Virus record (IMG/VR): IMGVR_UViG_3300022699_000083
Location: 1-27,205 of that record
Source: a virus
Length of the DNA: 27,205 nt
Reading direction: 5' to 3' (one strand)
Within the stretch, counting starts at the first letter, position 1, and each line of letters begins with the position of its first letter. The notes under the pieces are model-generated. The model saw nothing but the letters and a program-made list of their open reading frames with translations, had not been told where the DNA came from and ran no database searches. A program made the position numbers and the translations under genes. This document shows, piece by piece, positions 14,312-22,960 of this stretch.

Positions 14312-16963
14312 TTATACACTTCTCCCACGTCCTTTATATCTTGCGTTCATTATTTTAGAAGTGTTTGACTTTTTGTAAATATACTTATTTATTCCGTTTT
14401 CATCAATGTTAACGCTAAAGCCTTTTTGATTACTTATAGTTTTTTCTAATCTCGAAGCGTGATTACTCATAACATCTAATATATCTGACTTACTTAAACC
14501 TTGATTAATAACCATAGGCATAATATTGGGCTGTCCTATTGGCATAATATTGTTGTTAAGCAACTCACTATCTAAAGACTGCATAAAAGCATTATAAGTT
14601 GGGTGTACTATTGTGCCTTTTGGTACTGTCATTTTAACATTCTTACCAGTAGGTGTTAATATTTGACCATTCGGCTTTTCTATAACTTCTTTGTAGTTTC
14701 TGCCTTTAACACCATACGGGTCGTCATTAACCATAATTTGTTGCTGACCGCCGACCTCACCACCTTGCCAGAACTGTGGTATTGGTTGCGATGCTACTAA
14801 TGCTAATTGTGCAGCAGCAAGACCACCTACAACGGCTGCTAATGCTGGTCCGCCTGTCTTTAACGCTCTTACTATTGCTGGTGGTGTATCTATTAATACT
14901 TGGAAAATAGACTGCAACTTTTGCGCTCTTGCTTGCTTCTGTTGTATTTGCTTTCTCTTTTCTTCAAATTGGCGTTCTATTTCAGCCCTTGCAGTTGCGC
15001 TTTCACCTGCAAACTGCAAAGCTGCTTCTTTTTGTTTCTCTAAGTCTGCAAATTGCTTTTGGAATGACCTTTCGCTTAGTTGGTTTATTATACCAAATGT
15101 TCTGCTTGCAACATCGCTAATGCTTTGGAAGGTTGTTTCCCAATTCTCTTTTATTTCTTTAGACTTATTACTTGTAGGGCTATAAGATTTGACTAAGTTA
15201 TCTATTAGTGTTTCCCCTGCTTCAGTACCTTCTAAGTCGCTATAAGTACCTTTAAGCATACGTCTTAACGTTTCTAAAGACCCCTCAACCGCATCTATTT
15301 GTTGCTGATAAGCATACCAGTCTTTTGATGTTCTTGATAGTTGCGTTTGTTGTTCTTTTAACCCCTTTAATATTTCCTCATAATATGGTATTGTCCCAGT
15401 TAAAAAACCAAAAGTGTCATCTGCGACATCGTTATAATCTTGTGATGCTTGCGTTTGATTTTTTACAGCATTAGTACTTAAATCAACATTATCAATGTAA
15501 GTGCCCATTAAAGAATTAATTTCCTCTAAAATAATACTTTCCTCTTTTTTAGACTTATTATAATCATCAATTAAATTTGAAGCCTGAGATGTCATATTGT
15601 TTAATCTTTTATCCCTACTTGCGGCTTTTATTTTAATCATTGCTTGCCTTTCTAACTCTGCCGTAGCTTTTTCTATTATTTTATTTTGTTCACTTTGCCT
15701 TTCTGATAGGTCTTTTATGCTCTGTGTTTTATCAAAATCAGCTTTTAAACCAGTTTTTGTGAGCATATCATTTAACCTTTGTTTAGTTTCTTCTTCTTTA
15801 ATTATTAAAGCAGAATATTTTTCCTGCATTAAGTTCATTGATGCTTGCGCTTTAGCCTTTTGTCCTAATTTATTTATATACTCTGCAATAGCTACATTAA
15901 CAGTATCTGTATTGTTTCCCTCTTTTAGTATATTAGCATTAAAATCTGGATATTGATCGTTTAATTCTTTTATAGCATTCGCACGCCTTTCTTCACTCTC
16001 TGTGACATCTGTGGCTATTTGTACAAGTGCTTTAAATTGTGGTATGGTTTGACCGCTTAATTTTGCACTTTCTTCGTTTATTTTCTTAGTGTTTTCTGCC
16101 ATTCTATCCGCAGCCGTTCCTGCACCCATAACACTACTCGCCCAATCACCTATTTCTTTTCCGTATAATACTAACAAAGTAATACCAACCGACATAAGGG
16201 TTTGAAAACTAAACAAAGATTTCATTATTTGCCTAAAAACACTAACAGTTGGCTTGCCTTCAGCTTGTAATGCTTTATTAGCAGCAACTAAACGACCTAT
16301 CTCGTCAGTTAAAATGGGTATGTTATTAGACAATGCCATAAAACCAGTCTGAACACTATTAGCAAAGGCAGGTGCTTCACGTGTTAATTGGTTAATTGAG
16401 TTGCCTAATCCATTCCATCCGCTTGCATAATTACCTACATTTCTTTGATATTTACCAATGTTAGCGTCAACTTTCTTTAAAACACCTTGATATTTATTAA
16501 GTTTTGAAGATAATCTATCAAGTTCTAATGCTTCTTCTTCTGTTAATCGTCCGTTTAAAGCCTTTTTAGCCGCTAAATCGTTGTATCTTCTTGAAACCTC
16601 TGTAACACCTCTTTGTATTCGGTTGTATAAACCTGATGTTCTTTTTAATTGCCTTTCTTCTCTTTGTAATTGCCTTTCGTACTTATCAAAAGCCCTTTCT
16701 CTTTTCTTTTGTAGTCTTAATTCTGATAAGCGTTCACGTTGTAGTTTCTTTTGCTCACGCTCTACATCTCTCGTTGATTTTGTTATTTTCTTGTTTAAGT
16801 CATCAACACTTTTAAGACTATTTACGTAGTCACTTGGCAATTTTGCGCTATTAACGTATTTATTTAATGACGTAGCAGCCTGATCTAAATAACCGCTATG
16901 TTTAGCCAATATTTCATTAGCCCTTTGTATTAATTCGGTTGTCTGTAAAATATTACTTGCCAT
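14312..16963 (-). CDS. Tail tape measure protein
   Basis: The 883-residue protein has a long N-terminal helical and coiled-coil region rich in Lys, Arg and Glu (about 50-170). It has a hydrophobic segment near 255-275 (SFQTLMSVGITLLVLYG), a second helical region around 590-700 with KQKEAALQFAGESA and KRKQIQQKQARAQKLQ, and a Gly/Ala-rich hydrophobic stretch (PALAAVVGGLAAAQLALVAS). It sets tail length; by the usual 1.5 Å per residue this would give a tail of roughly 130 nm. It overlaps the upstream gene by 11 bp, and a terminator follows immediately. Confidence 0.88.
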   Translation of the reverse strand: MASNILQTTELIQRANEILAKHSGYLDQAATSLNKYVNSAKLPSDYVNSLKSVDDLNKKITKSTRDVEREQKKLQRERLSELRLQKKRERAFDKYERQLQREERQLKRTSGLYNRIQRGVTEVSRRYNDLAAKKALNGRLTEEEALELDRLSSKLNKYQGVLKKVDANIGKYQRNVGNYASGWNGLGNSINQLTREAPAFANSVQTGFMALSNNIPILTDEIGRLVAANKALQAEGKPTVSVFRQIMKSLFSFQTLMSVGITLLVLYGKEIGDWASSVMGAGTAADRMAENTKKINEESAKLSGQTIPQFKALVQIATDVTESEERRANAIKELNDQYPDFNANILKEGNNTDTVNVAIAEYINKLGQKAKAQASMNLMQEKYSALIIKEEETKQRLNDMLTKTGLKADFDKTQSIKDLSERQSEQNKIIEKATAELERQAMIKIKAASRDKRLNNMTSQASNLIDDYNKSKKEESIILEEINSLMGTYIDNVDLSTNAVKNQTQASQDYNDVADDTFGFLTGTIPYYEEILKGLKEQQTQLSRTSKDWYAYQQQIDAVEGSLETLRRMLKGTYSDLEGTEAGETLIDNLVKSYSPTSNKSKEIKENWETTFQSISDVASRTFGIINQLSERSFQKQFADLEKQKEAALQFAGESATARAEIERQFEEKRKQIQQKQARAQKLQSIFQVLIDTPPAIVRALKTGGPALAAVVGGLAAAQLALVASQPIPQFWQGGEVGGQQQIMVNDDPYGVKGRNYKEVIEKPNGQILTPTGKNVKMTVPKGTIVHPTYNAFMQSLDSELLNNNIMPIGQPNIMPMVINQGLSKSDILDVMSNHASRLEKTISNQKGFSVNIDENGINKYIYKKSNTSKIMNARYKGRGRSV

Positions 16964-17669
16964 CTTTTTTTGCTGCTTTTTGTTTGTCCTTTACTTGTTT
17001 TTCAATTGCTATCCAATGACTAACGACCATATCGTTAATATTCAAATTGCGTTCTAACCAACTCTCTGCACTTGCCACAACCTCATAAACGTTGTCAATC
17101 TCTTTTTGTACCTCTTTAGTATTGTCTTTATGCTGTTGGTTATATCTATTAATTAAGGCGTTTATAACACGCTCTAAGTTCTTTAAATTAGCCTCTATGC
17201 CATCAAAATACAATGGCTTTATCTTAGGCTCAATATTTTTTAAACGCTCATAAGTTTGTTGCTCGTATTGCGAAATGTCTTTGTCTGGTATTTGCCCACG
17301 ATACTGAATTAAAGACACTAAGAAATCATAATTGTATTTTATTTGGTTTATCTTATCCCTTAACTTTAATTCATCAAATGTTTTATTCATTTTAAACCTC
17401 GCTTCACTGTCATCCGTTAATACATAATATTCATCGTACAACCTTAACCAAGTTTGCTCTAATTCGTGTAGCTGGTCTTTAGTGTATTTCTTGCCATCGT
17501 AATAATCAAAGTCTAACAAAAGAATATTTTTGTCTTTAATTATCTGCCAATACGTTAAAATCTTTAATTTATCTAAATATTTATAGTATTTAATTGGATT
17601 TGTATTCTGAAATATGCGCATATTCTGCACCTTTTTTAAAGTTTGGTTTAATGTATTTTTCAAAGACAT
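16953..17669 (-). CDS. Tail protein upstream of the tape measure, possible tail assembly chaperone
   Basis: The 238-residue protein is mainly helical, charged, and has no recognised domain (YYKYLDKLKILTYWQIIKDK near the start; KEVQKEIDNVYEVVASAESW near the end). It overlaps the tape measure by 11 bp. The first ATG (17669) lies 80 bp inside the previous ORF; an ATG at 17621 (residue 17) gives a 32-bp overlap and seems equally good. The gene pair before the tape measure is where siphophages encode tail assembly chaperones, often joined by a programmed frameshift; here the frames differ by +1 (equivalently -2). Confidence 0.65.
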   Translation of the reverse strand: MSLKNTLNQTLKKVQNMRIFQNTNPIKYYKYLDKLKILTYWQIIKDKNILLLDFDYYDGKKYTKDQLHELEQTWLRLYDEYYVLTDDSEARFKMNKTFDELKLRDKINQIKYNYDFLVSLIQYRGQIPDKDISQYEQQTYERLKNIEPKIKPLYFDGIEANLKNLERVINALINRYNQQHKDNTKEVQKEIDNVYEVVASAESWLERNLNINDMVVSHWIAIEKQVKDKQKAAKKDGK

Positions 17670-17814
17670 AGTTAAATTGATTCTTATTTACTATTTTAAC
17701 GTCACCTGTGGCACTTTCTTTATAAAAGTAAACATCTTTATTCTCACGTTTTAAACGTTGCAGTAAATCGTTTACAGTACCGTTAAAGGTTTGACCACAA
17801 CTAAAGCAAGGCAT
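17590..17814 (-). CDS. Small tail-region protein with CxxC (74 aa)
   Basis: It starts MPCFSCG, giving one CxxC knuckle, followed by a helix (DLLQRLKRENKDVYF) and a charged C-terminal part that still looks coding (YIKPNFKKGAEYAHISEY) within the overlap with the next ORF. The ATG lies 14 bp inside the upstream gene. A TTTAAAAAAG run sits in the overlap at about 17631-17640. Either a stand-alone small protein or the N-terminal half of a frameshifted chaperone. Confidence 0.6.
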   Translation of the reverse strand: MPCFSCGQTFNGTVNDLLQRLKRENKDVYFYKESATGDVKIVNKNQFNYVFEKYIKPNFKKGAEYAHISEYKSN

Positions 17815-18247
17815 AGGTATTATTCATTACATCATTTAACACTACAACTAATATTTTATCAAATAATTCTTTGCGCTCATCTTCTGAAATATTGAAATTA
17901 TAATAACCATACTTCTCTACTATGTCTGTATATTTTCTATCGGTTGAAAATATTTCATATTCATCATTAAAACCGGTTATTTGTATGCCACGACCTAAAG
18001 CACCTGTTAAAGTTAAATCGACATTACCAAAACCAGCAGCGTTATTTAATTGGTATTTATCCTCTGCATAATCCTCACTACGATACAATCCAATTAATGA
18101 GCCATCGGGCTTTTTACCTAATAGCCATCTACTTCTTATCTTTTCTCTTATCCACTTTTCGTTTTTGTGAAGTTCGTAATCCACGAGGTCTTGAAGCATC
18201 GCTATCTGACTTTTTAACTCTCTTGCGACTGGCTGTAAATAATCCAC
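17801..18247 (-). CDS. Tail-region structural protein (148 aa as GTG start)
   Basis: The frame opens with GTG at 18247; an ATG at 18199 (residue 17) is an alternative start. The early segment ARELKSQIAMLQDLVDYEL reads as a continuous helix and looks coding, which favours the longer form or entry by frameshift from the upstream ORF. The rest has LLGKKPDGSLIGLYRSEDYA and later TLTGALGRGIQITGFNDEYE, mixed alpha/beta. It lies between major tail protein and tape measure; role in tail completion or chaperoning is inferred. The frame is +1 relative to the upstream gene. Confidence 0.6.
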   Translation of the reverse strand: MDYLQPVARELKSQIAMLQDLVDYELHKNEKWIREKIRSRWLLGKKPDGSLIGLYRSEDYAEDKYQLNNAAGFGNVDLTLTGALGRGIQITGFNDEYEIFSTDRKYTDIVEKYGYYNFNISEDERKELFDKILVVVLNDVMNNTYALL

Positions 18248-18389
18248 TATCTTTAATTTCTTTGTTTATTATTTTTAACGCTTTGTCTTTAGGCATTTGA
18301 TAAAACTTATTCGTTTGTAATGCCATTTCAATTAACCTTTCTTTACTTGGTAAACTTTTATCATTTATTCCTACTTCTGCTATCTTCAT
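18129..18389 (-). CDS. Small tail-region protein (86 aa), C-terminus overlaps the next gene
   Basis: ATG at 18389 follows the terminator by about 20 bp. The first 50 residues (KERLIEMALQTNKFYQMPKD, KALKIINKEIKDSG) look like a compact helical domain. The last 35, in the 119-bp overlap with the next ORF, are low-complexity and very basic (KRVKK, QKRKVDKRKDKK), as expected either of a disordered tail or of a frame read through another gene. The unusually long overlap is noted as a finding. Confidence 0.55.
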   Translation of the reverse strand: MKIAEVGINDKSLPSKERLIEMALQTNKFYQMPKDKALKIINKEIKDSGLFTASRKRVKKSDSDASRPRGLRTSQKRKVDKRKDKK

Positions 18390-18410
18390 AATATTATTTT
18401 AAATAGAAAA

Positions 18411-18431
18411 CCCCACCCACTAAGGGTAGGG
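18411..18431 (-). terminator. Terminator after the major tail protein gene
   Basis: On the - strand CCCTACCC and GGGTGGGG form an 8-bp stem (one G-U) around the 5-base loop TTAGT, followed by TTTTCTATTT. This GC-rich hairpin stands out in AT-rich DNA. It lies 28 bp after the major tail protein stop and would reduce transcription into the tail chaperone and tape measure genes relative to the abundant tail tube protein. Confidence 0.8.
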
Positions 18432-18459
18432 CTTCCCGATCAACATGGGGCAAAAAATT

Positions 18460-19392
18460 CTAACTCACAGTTACGCTATTAGAAGTGCCTTTGTAGAGGT
18501 TACCTAATGAATCAGCAACCACATCATAACTTCCATCACTTAATTTAATTTGTACGCTATCAGTCGCAACTAACGCAGGTGTTGTGGTAAAGTCATATTT
18601 ACCAGTAGATGCATTATAAGCAACGGCACTAATTGTCGTGCTACTTGCTTGCGTTCCTAAAAGTACATAATTAGATGGGTCTGCTAAATCTAAAATAGTA
18701 TTGTCTTTGTTACAAGCAGAAACGATTGATGCACTAAAAGTATCACCAGCAGATATTGCGTCTATTGTTATATCTGTTTCGATTGCACCAATAACGCTAT
18801 CTAAGTCACCTACCTTGCTAAAAGGTATAAACTCATTTCTTGCGTTAAATTCTTCTGCATCTAACAACTGAACAATAGCAGTTGACATTTGTGGGTCTGT
18901 ACCTTGTAATAGTCTAAACGTTTCTACGCTTAACATACCACCATCAAAACCTTTTAATTTGTCAGCTGCTGAATTAGTTGCTAAAAGCAAACCAGATTCA
19001 AATAAAATACCAAAATCCCAAAGTGCATTACCTCTTTTATCAAATAATGACTTGTGGAAGCAGCTGCCTTTAGTAAACATAAAAGAAAACTGTGGCTTTC
19101 CGCTTCTAATTTCTGTTAACACACCAGTAGATGACGTGTTTTTTTCGTTTTCTGGCGTATCTTGCGCAAAGTCATAGATACCAACAAAAGGAAATGCATT
19201 TAAAGACTTTACCTCGTTAGTGTAAATGCTTAAATCAAATGCAGCAACCCCGTCCGTAATATCGAACGAAGTACCTTTCTTTAGTAATACTAATCCTTTA
19301 GCATCGCCAAACTCTGTAATATCACACGTGCCAACACCAGACCCTTTAAAGTCGGTTGTACAGTTGCCGTATGACCCTATTATATAACTCAT
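18460..19392 (-). CDS. Major tail (tube) protein candidate
   Basis: The 310-residue protein is beta-rich, with MSYIIGSYGNCTTDFKGSG at the start. The last 90 residues form a separate Ig-like unit (AGDTFSASIVSACNKD and VQIKLSDGSYDVVADSLGN), which is common at the C-terminus of tail tube proteins. It is followed by a strong terminator and lies just before the tail chaperone and tape measure region, the expected place. Family-level identity could not be checked. Confidence 0.65.
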   Translation of the reverse strand: MSYIIGSYGNCTTDFKGSGVGTCDITEFGDAKGLVLLKKGTSFDITDGVAAFDLSIYTNEVKSLNAFPFVGIYDFAQDTPENEKNTSSTGVLTEIRSGKPQFSFMFTKGSCFHKSLFDKRGNALWDFGILFESGLLLATNSAADKLKGFDGGMLSVETFRLLQGTDPQMSTAIVQLLDAEEFNARNEFIPFSKVGDLDSVIGAIETDITIDAISAGDTFSASIVSACNKDNTILDLADPSNYVLLGTQASSTTISAVAYNASTGKYDFTTTPALVATDSVQIKLSDGSYDVVADSLGNLYKGTSNSVTVS

Positions 19393-19393
19393 T

Positions 19394-19945
19394 TTATATA
19401 CAATTTGTTTTAATTCTTAATTCTAATTCTATTATACGTCCATCGACAACATCTAAGCTAATCGATTCCGTTCCCTTTTTACTTTTATTAGTAAAATCTG
19501 ACTGTCCTAGTCTAATCCCGTCGGTATTAACACCGTAACTTGGCTCATCCTTAATTCTGTACTTATTAGGTAAGTTGCCTACTACCGTAATATGCTCATT
19601 TAACTCTATAACTCTTTTTATCTTTTGCCATACAGGCTCAATAATTTCGTCATAGCTTTTAATGGTACGCTTAGTATTTAACCACTCTATTTGTGTACTT
19701 TGCATTATCAATAAATTAGTCTTAACCACTTTGTAGTTATCTGGTTGCTCAAAGTAAGGTTGCGTTACATACCACACTAAAGGATATTTTTTCGCTCTGT
19801 ACCTATCTTTGTCTTTTATCCATTTAACTAACTCTTTATGGTCGCCGTAGTGGAATTGAATAGGTCGATTAACGGTATTGCCATCAATAGTTAAATCAAT
19901 GGTTAAGCCATCAAATAAACGCCTTAACGCTTCGCCTATTATCAT
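19394..19945 (-). CDS. Neck / tail terminator-like protein
   Basis: The 183-residue protein starts IIGEALRRLFDGLTIDLT, then PIQFHYGDHKELVKWIKD, and has the strand KYPLVWYVTQPYFEQ. The C-terminal IIELELRIKT strand follows a Ser/Lys segment. Its position between head connector and major tail protein fits a tail terminator or head closure protein. The assignment is by gene order; the sequence itself shows no diagnostic motif. It starts with a 4-bp ATGA overlap. Confidence 0.55.
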   Translation of the reverse strand: MIIGEALRRLFDGLTIDLTIDGNTVNRPIQFHYGDHKELVKWIKDKDRYRAKKYPLVWYVTQPYFEQPDNYKVVKTNLLIMQSTQIEWLNTKRTIKSYDEIIEPVWQKIKRVIELNEHITVVGNLPNKYRIKDEPSYGVNTDGIRLGQSDFTNKSKKGTESISLDVVDGRIIELELRIKTNCI

Positions 19946-20586
19946 AATCCAAATTGGTTAATAAATTGATAACGTTTTAATGCTGCTTCTGGATAATCGT
20001 CCTTATTGTCTATTAAAAAACGTGTAAGGCTAACATAATCGTCATCATAAGCATTACCTAAATAATCTACAATTTTAATGTCTCTGTAGTAGTAGGTGTG
20101 TTTATAATGCTCAAACATTTTACCTTGATACATTTTAACAAACTCATTCCAAACTGTTACAAGTCTTTGCGTACTATTTATGCTTGTTGCGTTCTTAGCG
20201 TTAAGCACCGCCTCACCGACGCCTGTCATCGCTGACTGGTTATCGTAAAGCCAATAATAATAAACAAAGTTTGCTAATAGTGACTTGTTAAACGCACCCT
20301 CTGTATTGATAAGACCATCCCAACGGAATAAAGTACCGTCTAAAGTGTACTCTTTACCGTTTACTAAATCTTGCCATTTTTGAGGCGCACCAACATCTAA
20401 AACACCATCAATCACATTGTTATCAAAGTCTTTAAACAATTCATATCCTAAAGCACCTTTAAGGCATAGACGAGCCTTAGAATCAATGTACTCTTGCAGT
20501 TCTGCATAAGCACCGCTATTTAATTCATCTGCGTTAGGCACCTGCAAATTACGCTGAAAATAAGTCTCGTCTATGATATAAGCCAT
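19942..20586 (-). CDS. Head-tail connector/adaptor protein candidate
   Basis: The 214-residue, mostly helical protein (YIDSKARLCLKGALGYELFKD; NKSLLANFVYYYWLYDNQSAMTGVGEA) follows the capsid gene. Helical adaptor proteins that dock under the portal usually lie here. The YYYWL and TGVGE segments resemble proteins found at this spot in Bacteroidota phages. No enzymatic motif or membrane segment is present. Confidence 0.6.
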   Translation of the reverse strand: MAYIIDETYFQRNLQVPNADELNSGAYAELQEYIDSKARLCLKGALGYELFKDFDNNVIDGVLDVGAPQKWQDLVNGKEYTLDGTLFRWDGLINTEGAFNKSLLANFVYYYWLYDNQSAMTGVGEAVLNAKNATSINSTQRLVTVWNEFVKMYQGKMFEHYKHTYYYRDIKIVDYLGNAYDDDYVSLTRFLIDNKDDYPEAALKRYQFINQFGL

Positions 20587-20596
20587 TTCTTAAATG

Positions 20597-20815
20597 TTAC
20601 TTAATTAATCCCTTTGCTCTAAAAAGTTCTTCAGTTGGTCTGCATAAAGATACTTTCTCACCTTTTGACAAGTGATTGCCATCTTTGATTATTTCAAACT
20701 CTTTACGTTCTGATAATCTTACAGCACCAACGGATTGCGCAGCACGAATAAACTTGTTTTCCTTACTGTCCTTTTTAGGGCTTTGTTTTAATACTTCTTT
20801 AGCTTTTTCTGCCAT
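20597..20815 (-). CDS. Small head-region protein (72 aa)
   Basis: A basic N-terminal half (KAKEVLKQSPKKDSKENKFI) is followed by a compact C-terminal part (EFEIIKDGNHLSKGEKVSLCRPTEELFRAKGLIK). It lies 25 bp after the major capsid gene and 10 bp before the connector. A head decoration, head-completion or DNA-binding role is possible, but nothing in the sequence settles it. Confidence 0.6.
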   Translation of the reverse strand: MAEKAKEVLKQSPKKDSKENKFIRAAQSVGAVRLSERKEFEIIKDGNHLSKGEKVSLCRPTEELFRAKGLIK

Positions 20816-20840
20816 GATTTTACTATTTAAAAATTAATTA

Positions 20841-22076
20841 TTATGCTGTTTCAAGGGCTGTCTTAGCAACACTGAATTGATCGTAAACGAAAGCAATTTT
20901 TTCGTTTTCTGAAATCCATAAGTGCTGTCTTGATTCACCTAACAATGTTACAAGGTTTTTCTCAAAGTCATCACCTGTATAACCTACACGAATACTAAAG
21001 TCTTGGTAAGTTCTTACGTGTGCTTTACTAAAGTCACCAATTAAGAAACGCCCTACTGGTATTTTAGTATTCTGTACAACTCTAACACCGTTAACAACCT
21101 CACCAGATGCATCAGTAAAAGGTGGTAAAATATAGTTGTTATCAACATCCTTAGTTAACTTCATCAATGTAGCATCAGTTGGGTGTACAAAGATAGCGTT
21201 AGGGATATAATTAGAATCAGAAGCAACAAGAATCTGATTGTAAGCAGCTACAATAACATCGTAGTTTTGAGCGTTGTCAATAGCAGCAGCAAGACCACCA
21301 GCAGCAAACGCAGCAGCAACTTCGGTAATACCTGTTAAATTAGCACCAAGTCCGTCACCGTTTAAGATACCATCTTGTAATGCAAGATCGTGTCTTTGTC
21401 TTAACTTACGGTTAATTTCAGCTTGCATAAAAGGAATATCAGCTAAAGCCTCTTCAGATACTTTTACTTTACCAGCTACTTTCTTAGCTTGTGAATATCT
21501 AATCTCATAGTCAACATCAAATAAAGGCTTAACAATACCCTCACCAATAAAAGCAGCGTCACCCTCTTGTCCTACTTCATCAACATAAGCTAATGATACT
21601 CTGTCGGTGTTACCGTTATCAGTCCAATTTTGAACAAATGGAATAAGGTCTGGCGCAGGAATTAGCGCATTATCCATTTGGTAAGTGTACGCTGATGGCG
21701 TTGCACTTGGTAATGTTACGTTTCCAGTTGTTTCGGTTGCAGGTGCTTTTACAGTCATAACCACATCACCAGCGTTAGCATTACCTTTTAACGCTTTTAA
21801 CTTGTCTGCATTAGCTTTTAATTGCTCTGCAACTTGTTGTTCAAATGATTTAAACACTTCCTTTCTTGTTTCGTTATTGTCTTTTAAGACGTTAATTTGT
21901 TCTTGTAAGTCCTCAATAGCTGACTTATTTGTTTCGGTTAAATCTTTATCCGAAAACTCATTTAATTTGTTTTCCAACGTTTCAAAGTCTGATTTTTTTA
22001 CAGCGTCGGAAAGTTCTGTTTTTAAGGCATCGATTTTCTCGTTAATATCGCTTGCCATTTTAGTTACATCTTCCAT
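20841..22076 (-). CDS. Major capsid protein, HK97 fold
   Basis: The 411-residue protein starts with a charged coiled-coil segment of about 95 residues (a delta/scaffolding domain that the prohead protease would remove). The capsid domain follows, with GEGIVKPLFDVDYEI, KKVAGKVKVSEEALAD, LQDGILNGDGLGANLTGI and NAIFVHPTDATLMKL, all usual landmarks of HK97-type capsid proteins, and GRFLIGDFSKAHVR near the end. It starts 4 bp after the protease stop. Confidence 0.9.
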   Translation of the reverse strand: MEDVTKMASDINEKIDALKTELSDAVKKSDFETLENKLNEFSDKDLTETNKSAIEDLQEQINVLKDNNETRKEVFKSFEQQVAEQLKANADKLKALKGNANAGDVVMTVKAPATETTGNVTLPSATPSAYTYQMDNALIPAPDLIPFVQNWTDNGNTDRVSLAYVDEVGQEGDAAFIGEGIVKPLFDVDYEIRYSQAKKVAGKVKVSEEALADIPFMQAEINRKLRQRHDLALQDGILNGDGLGANLTGITEVAAAFAAGGLAAAIDNAQNYDVIVAAYNQILVASDSNYIPNAIFVHPTDATLMKLTKDVDNNYILPPFTDASGEVVNGVRVVQNTKIPVGRFLIGDFSKAHVRTYQDFSIRVGYTGDDFEKNLVTLLGESRQHLWISENEKIAFVYDQFSVAKTALETA

Positions 22077-22080
22077 TTAA

Positions 22081-22842
22081 CTAAATTTTAATTTTTGTTA
22101 ATAATTCTACTAATTGTTTTTGAGTGTCATCCGACGGCTCGTTGGCAAGAGTGTCAACAGACGGCTCTTGTTTATTTTCCATAGTTGGCGTTAATTCATT
22201 TGATCCCATTAACACCGCACTAATCTCTACTAATTTTGCTTCACGCACTAACCAAAAATATCCCATTTCTTCAGCACGTTCTTTATTACCTATATTATCA
22301 ATATTATCTTGCCATACCTTGTATTCCATTTCATAACCACTGTCATTAACGGCAAGGTCTATTTTAACATATTGCATCCCAACAGAGTGTTGGTTTATTT
22401 GCCCTTTCTTATAGGCATTAAATATTTTCTCGTTATAATCTTTAATTATTTCAGAATCCATCATTAAAGCAGTTGTACCACCAGCCTTATTTATGCCAAA
22501 GTCTGACCATAACATTTCCTTTTCATATACTCTTTTAGGCTCACCAACTTTAGCAGTTAACTTAAACTCATGATCGTGCAAATGGAATACGTTATTGCCA
22601 CGCTCTTGAATTGACTTTGTAAATACACCTTTAGCGTGTACGTCGTCGTGGTTATCCATCCACATATAAGTATTGCCTACAATAGTACGCTCTAACTTAT
22701 CCTCTGTGTCGTTATAAGCCTTATTAGTCTTTATAACAGCATCGTTAGCCAAAGTAGTTAAACCGCCCTTAACAGTCTTTATTTCGGCTTTTTTTAAAGC
22801 TATTAACTCGGACTTACGCTCTATTAATTCTTTAATTTCCAT
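22081..22842 (-). CDS. Prohead protease, S78 family
   Basis: The 253-residue protein has the HK97-type protease pattern. A His-rich segment (VFHLHDHEF, 86-93) supplies the catalytic His, QHSVGMQY (151-158) supplies Ser153, and AKLVEISAVLMGSN (202-215) is the typical EISxVxxGxN end of the domain. It should cleave the capsid delta domain and itself during head maturation. The C-terminal 35 residues are charged and likely processed. It lies between portal and capsid genes, as in HK97. Confidence 0.85.
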   Translation of the reverse strand: MEIKELIERKSELIALKKAEIKTVKGGLTTLANDAVIKTNKAYNDTEDKLERTIVGNTYMWMDNHDDVHAKGVFTKSIQERGNNVFHLHDHEFKLTAKVGEPKRVYEKEMLWSDFGINKAGGTTALMMDSEIIKDYNEKIFNAYKKGQINQHSVGMQYVKIDLAVNDSGYEMEYKVWQDNIDNIGNKERAEEMGYFWLVREAKLVEISAVLMGSNELTPTMENKQEPSVDTLANEPSDDTQKQLVELLTKIKI

Positions 22843-22960
22843 CTTTAATAATGGTTTTATTGTCCTGTAATTTTTCTATTTTATTATCAATTACCTTGAT
22901 AAATTCAGGATTTTTAATTGTTTTCTTTACTTCTTTTAGTTTTTCTACTTCCTTATTCAT
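22832..22960 (-). CDS. Micro-gene between portal and protease (42 aa)
   Basis: ATG at 22960 overlaps the portal's 3' end by 8 bp, and the TAA at 22832-22834 overlaps the protease start by 11 bp, filling a 110-bp interval exactly. The Lys/Glu-rich peptide (KEVEKLKEVKKTIKNPEFIK, then IDNKIEKLQDNK) is predicted as two helices with heptad-like hydrophobic spacing. A mini-scaffold or protease partner is possible. No homologue known to me. Confidence 0.6.
   Translation of the reverse strand: MNKEVEKLKEVKKTIKNPEFIKVIDNKIEKLQDNKTIIKDGN

Noticed and set aside
15597-15956. + strand 119-codon ORF with hydrophobic segments inside the tape measure
   Set aside because: It is antisense to a continuous helical tape measure frame; its hydrophobicity reflects reverse complement of Lys/Glu codons.
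21685-22080. + strand 131-codon ORF opposite the capsid gene
   Set aside because: It is antisense to the delta domain and start of the HK97-type capsid protein, with no independent motif or start context.
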